This document shows positions 20,574 to 23,116 of a stretch of DNA of 23,116 bases, one piece after another. Location of the stretch: assembly GCA_000433255.1 (NCBI GenBank), contig HF998221.1, positions 1 to 23,116 on the forward strand, read 5' to 3'. This DNA comes from Coprobacillus sp. CAG:605. GTDB lineage: Bacteria > Bacillota_I > Bacilli_A > RF39 > UBA660. Numbering within the stretch: position 1 is the stretch's first letter; each line of letters starts with the position of its first letter. Under the pieces are notes generated by a model that saw only the letters and a program-made list of their open reading frames with translations, was not told the origin of the DNA and made no database searches. Position numbers and translations under genes: made by a program.

Positions 20574-22945
20574 TGAAGCTTAGTAGAAAATTTGTTAGTG
20601 ATTATATTGATATTGATCCTAAATTAACAATAAAAGATATTGCTGAAGATATGACTAATGTGGGTAATGAATATGATAGTGCGGAAAAGTTAATAAATTG
20701 TACTAATTTAGTTATTGGACAAGTTGTTAAATGTGAGATGCATCCAGATTCTGATCATTTACATGTTTGTAAGGTGGATATTGGTAGTGAAGTATTAGAT
20801 ATTGTTTGTGGGGCTCCTAATGTTCGTGAAGGAATTAAAGTAATTGTTGCCAAAGTTGGTGCAAAGTTACCTGGTGGTGATATTAAGAAGAGTACAATTA
20901 GAGGGTGTGTTTCTAACGGAATGTTATGTTCAATAAAGGAACTAGGGTTAGAACATAAATTCTTAAGTGAGGCAGATATTAATGGTATTCATGAGTTACC
21001 AGATGATGCTGTTGTTGGGGAAGACCCTATTAAATACTTAGAATTAGATGATGAAGTAATTGATTTTGAACTTACTTCTAATAGAGGAGATTTATTAAGC
21101 ATACTTGGTATGGCTTATGAATTAGGAGCTATATATAAGAAGAAAGTTAAAGATATTGATTTAGAATATAGTGAAGATAATAATGATATTAATGATAGCT
21201 TTAATGTTAAGGTTGAAACTAAAGATTGTAGTGTGTTTTTAGCTAAGAAGGCTATGAATGTTGTGATTAAAGAAAGTCCTACGTTTATTAAAAATAGACT
21301 TATAGCATCAGGTATTAGACCAATAAATAATGTAGTAGATATTTCTAATTATGTTATGTTAGAGATGGGTCAACCATTACATTTTTATGATGCTGATAGA
21401 CTAGGAGATACTTTAATAGTTAGAAATGCATTAGATAATGAGACTTTGACGACATTAGATAATATTGAAAGAACTTTATCTAAGGAAGATATTGTTATTG
21501 CAAGTAAGAGTGGCGCTATTGGGTTAGCTGGTGTTATGGGAGGTTTATCTACGGAAGTAGAAAATGATACGAAGAATATTATTATTGAATCAGCTATATT
21601 TGATGGTGTTAAGGTTCGTCGTACTTCAAAGAAAATTGTTAGAAGTGAAGCTTCAACGAGATTTGAAAAAGGTTTAGATCCTAAAAGAACTTATATGGCT
21701 ATTAAAAGAAGTTGCGCTTTATTAGAACGTTACGCTGATGCTAGTATTGCTCATGGTATGGTTGAATTTAATGAGAGTAATGTTACTGATAAAGTAATTG
21801 AGTTACCAATAATTAAGATAGAGAAAGTTCTTGGTATTAAGATCCCTTTAAATGAATCAGTAGATATATTAAAATCTTTAGGGTTTGATGTAGATATTGA
21901 TGGCGATAAATTAATAGTTAAAGTACCTTCTAGAAGATTAGATGTTAATATACCAGAAGATTTAATTGAAGAGATTGGTCGTTTATATGGTATAGATAGA
22001 ATAGAAGGTAAACTTCCTACTACTACAGGAGTTATTGGTAAATATAATAAAGTTAAAAGAGATATTAGAAATAAAATGATATCACTAGGACTTAATGAAA
22101 CTTTAAGTTATACTTTAATTAAGAGTAGTGATGTTCATAAGTATACTACTGATAATTTTATAGAAGTTAAATTACAAGATCCTATGAGTGAAGATAGAAG
22201 TACATTAAGATATAGTTTGATATCTTCTTTAAAAGATATTTATGATTATAATAAGAATCGTGGTTATAAAGATATTTCAATATTTGAAATAGGTAAAGGT
22301 TTCTTTAAGAAAGATAATATTTATCAAGAAGAACTTAAGTTAGCTGTATTATTAAGTGGAGTATATACTTTAGGGTTAGATAAAAAACAAGTTGATTTTT
22401 ATATTTTGAAGGGTATTGTTGAAGAATTATTAAATTATTTAGGTTATAAGAATCGTTATAGTTTTGTAGTTGATGATAATATTCCTAAAGAGTTACATCC
22501 GGGAGTAAGTGCATCTATTGTAGTTCAAGGAGAACATATAGGTATTTTAGGTAAATTAATGCCTAGTATTAGTAAAGATGATATTTATGTTATGGAAATT
22601 AATTTAGATAAACTTCTTAAGTTTAGAGGAACTAAAATGAGTTTTAAAGAGATTACTAAGTATCCAAGTATTAAGAAAGATGTAGCATTTATTGTAGATA
22701 AGAATGTAAGTGCTGGTAGTATTGAAGCTCAAATTAAGAAGAGTGGGGGTAAATTACTTTCTAATATAGAAGTATTTGATGTATATATGGGAGATAATTT
22801 AAAAGATAATGAAAAATCACTAGCGTTTAATTTAACTTTCCAAGATAGTAATCGTACTTTAGAAGAAGATGAAGTTATGATAATTTTTAATAAGATTATT
22901 AGTGATGTTACAAAGAATTGTCATGCTACTTTAAGAAATATGTAA
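20573..22945 (+). CDS. pheT: Phenylalanyl-tRNA synthetase beta subunit
   Basis: PheT is the 790-residue partner of PheS, of normal length. Residues about 40-150 form the EMAP-type tRNA-binding OB fold (LVIGQVVKCEMHPDSDHLHVC ends there). The B3/B4 editing region follows (about 210-400), with SNYVMLEMGQPLHFYDAD and GVMGG. The B5 domain lies at about 405-475 (PSRRLDVNIPEDLIEEIGRL). Next comes the inactive synthetase-like domain. The C-terminal FDX-ACB anticodon-binding domain covers the last 90 residues (YPSIKKDVAFIVD and DVYMGDNLKDNEKSLAF). The ATG overlaps the pheS stop by one base, so both subunits are made in balance from the T-box-controlled transcript. A terminator follows the stop. Confidence 0.97.
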   Translation: MKLSRKFVSDYIDIDPKLTIKDIAEDMTNVGNEYDSAEKLINCTNLVIGQVVKCEMHPDSDHLHVCKVDIGSEVLDIVCGAPNVREGIKVIVAKVGAKLPGGDIKKSTIRGCVSNGMLCSIKELGLEHKFLSEADINGIHELPDDAVVGEDPIKYLELDDEVIDFELTSNRGDLLSILGMAYELGAIYKKKVKDIDLEYSEDNNDINDSFNVKVETKDCSVFLAKKAMNVVIKESPTFIKNRLIASGIRPINNVVDISNYVMLEMGQPLHFYDADRLGDTLIVRNALDNETLTTLDNIERTLSKEDIVIASKSGAIGLAGVMGGLSTEVENDTKNIIIESAIFDGVKVRRTSKKIVRSEASTRFEKGLDPKRTYMAIKRSCALLERYADASIAHGMVEFNESNVTDKVIELPIIKIEKVLGIKIPLNESVDILKSLGFDVDIDGDKLIVKVPSRRLDVNIPEDLIEEIGRLYGIDRIEGKLPTTTGVIGKYNKVKRDIRNKMISLGLNETLSYTLIKSSDVHKYTTDNFIEVKLQDPMSEDRSTLRYSLISSLKDIYDYNKNRGYKDISIFEIGKGFFKKDNIYQEELKLAVLLSGVYTLGLDKKQVDFYILKGIVEELLNYLGYKNRYSFVVDDNIPKELHPGVSASIVVQGEHIGILGKLMPSISKDDIYVMEINLDKLLKFRGTKMSFKEITKYPSIKKDVAFIVDKNVSAGSIEAQIKKSGGKLLSNIEVFDVYMGDNLKDNEKSLAFNLTFQDSNRTLEEDEVMIIFNKIISDVTKNCHATLRNM

Positions 22946-22975
22946 GATTATAGTTATTTAGACTATAGTCTTTTT
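22945..22975 (+). terminator. Terminator of the pheST operon
   Basis: The stem is agattatag (22945-22953) with ctatagtct (22963-22971), one G-T pair, followed by five T. Confidence 0.75.
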
Positions 22976-23077
22976 ATATATTTTAGAAAATTTATGTATT
23001 CCCAAAAATAGTATTTTGTGGTAATATGTTATTGTAGTGTATGGCAAGGTAAGTCATAAAAGATAGAGAGGTTATTT

Positions 23078-23116
23078 ATGAGAAAGGTTTATAAAATAAT
23101 ATTAATGGTTATATCA
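23078..23116 (+). CDS. Start of a gene cut by the window edge
   Basis: ATG 23078 follows GAGAGG at good spacing and reads MRKVYKIILMVIS to the edge. The basic start followed by a hydrophobic run suggests a secreted or membrane protein. Nothing more can be said from 13 residues. Confidence 0.5.
   Translation, partial: MRKVYKIILMVIS

Noticed and set aside
1..23116. Mycoplasma-type genetic code (TGA = Trp)
   Set aside because: TGA ends the kinase, Smr and OLD genes at natural points, and all Trp codons in intact genes are TGG. Only the decayed recombinase has TGA at likely Trp sites.

Overview
The window looks like a chromosomal segment of an AT-rich, low-GC Gram-positive bacterium, probably an uncultured gut Bacilli/Mollicutes-type lineage. 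The evidence is a very AT-rich composition, strong AAAGGAGG/GGTGA ribosome binding sites, a T-box leader, TIGR04086, DUF421 and DegV proteins, and many short hairpin-plus-U-run terminators. TGA is a true stop here: the sugar kinase ends on a TGA that lies inside the start of the next gene, and all tryptophans in intact genes are TGG.

Layout. (1) 1-1369: the tail of an Rpn-type nuclease with 24-bp repeats, a minus-strand TIGR04086 membrane protein, and a divergent DUF421 membrane protein. (2) 1366-1610: a minus-strand XRE regulator broken by one homopolymer indel. (3) 1845-5942: a DegV lipid-binding protein, then an operon of a 747-residue prepilin-like protein with a cysteine-rich 13-residue repeat tail and two small paralogous membrane-anchored proteins. 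(4) 6048-8681: pyruvate phosphate dikinase (ppdK). (5) 8652-13414: a probable integrated mobile element in the 3' end of ppdK. It is bounded by a perfect 16-bp direct repeat and carries an XRE regulator, a PH-like/SHOCT protein, a decayed large serine recombinase and an OLD-family ATPase/Toprim nuclease. (6) 13589-16582: an AAA_14/DUF4143 ATPase, a PfkB sugar kinase overlapping a stand-alone Smr protein, and an unrecognised protein with a perfect consensus promoter. (7) 16659-17025: two tRNA genes (CAT anticodon; Leu-TAG) and a pair of sequence-related hairpins ending in a terminator. (8) 17311-19254: two unrecognised proteins. (9) 19297-22945: a Phe-specifier T-box followed by pheS-pheT. (10) 23078-end: the start of a cut-off gene.

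Most of the window is housekeeping. The two parts deserving attention are the small element in ppdK and the pilin-like operon. The element appears to have swapped the last ppdK codons for its own and left the displaced host tail and terminator about 4.7 kb downstream. It has lost its recombinase to three homopolymer indels and two TGA codons but keeps an intact putative defence nuclease. The pilin-like operon combines a class III signal peptide with about 28 cysteines in the last 220 residues and two partners that share a two-cysteine layout. Several genes have an in-frame upstream GTG or TTG that should not be taken as the start; ribosome binding sites place the real starts downstream, and these are the coordinates given.
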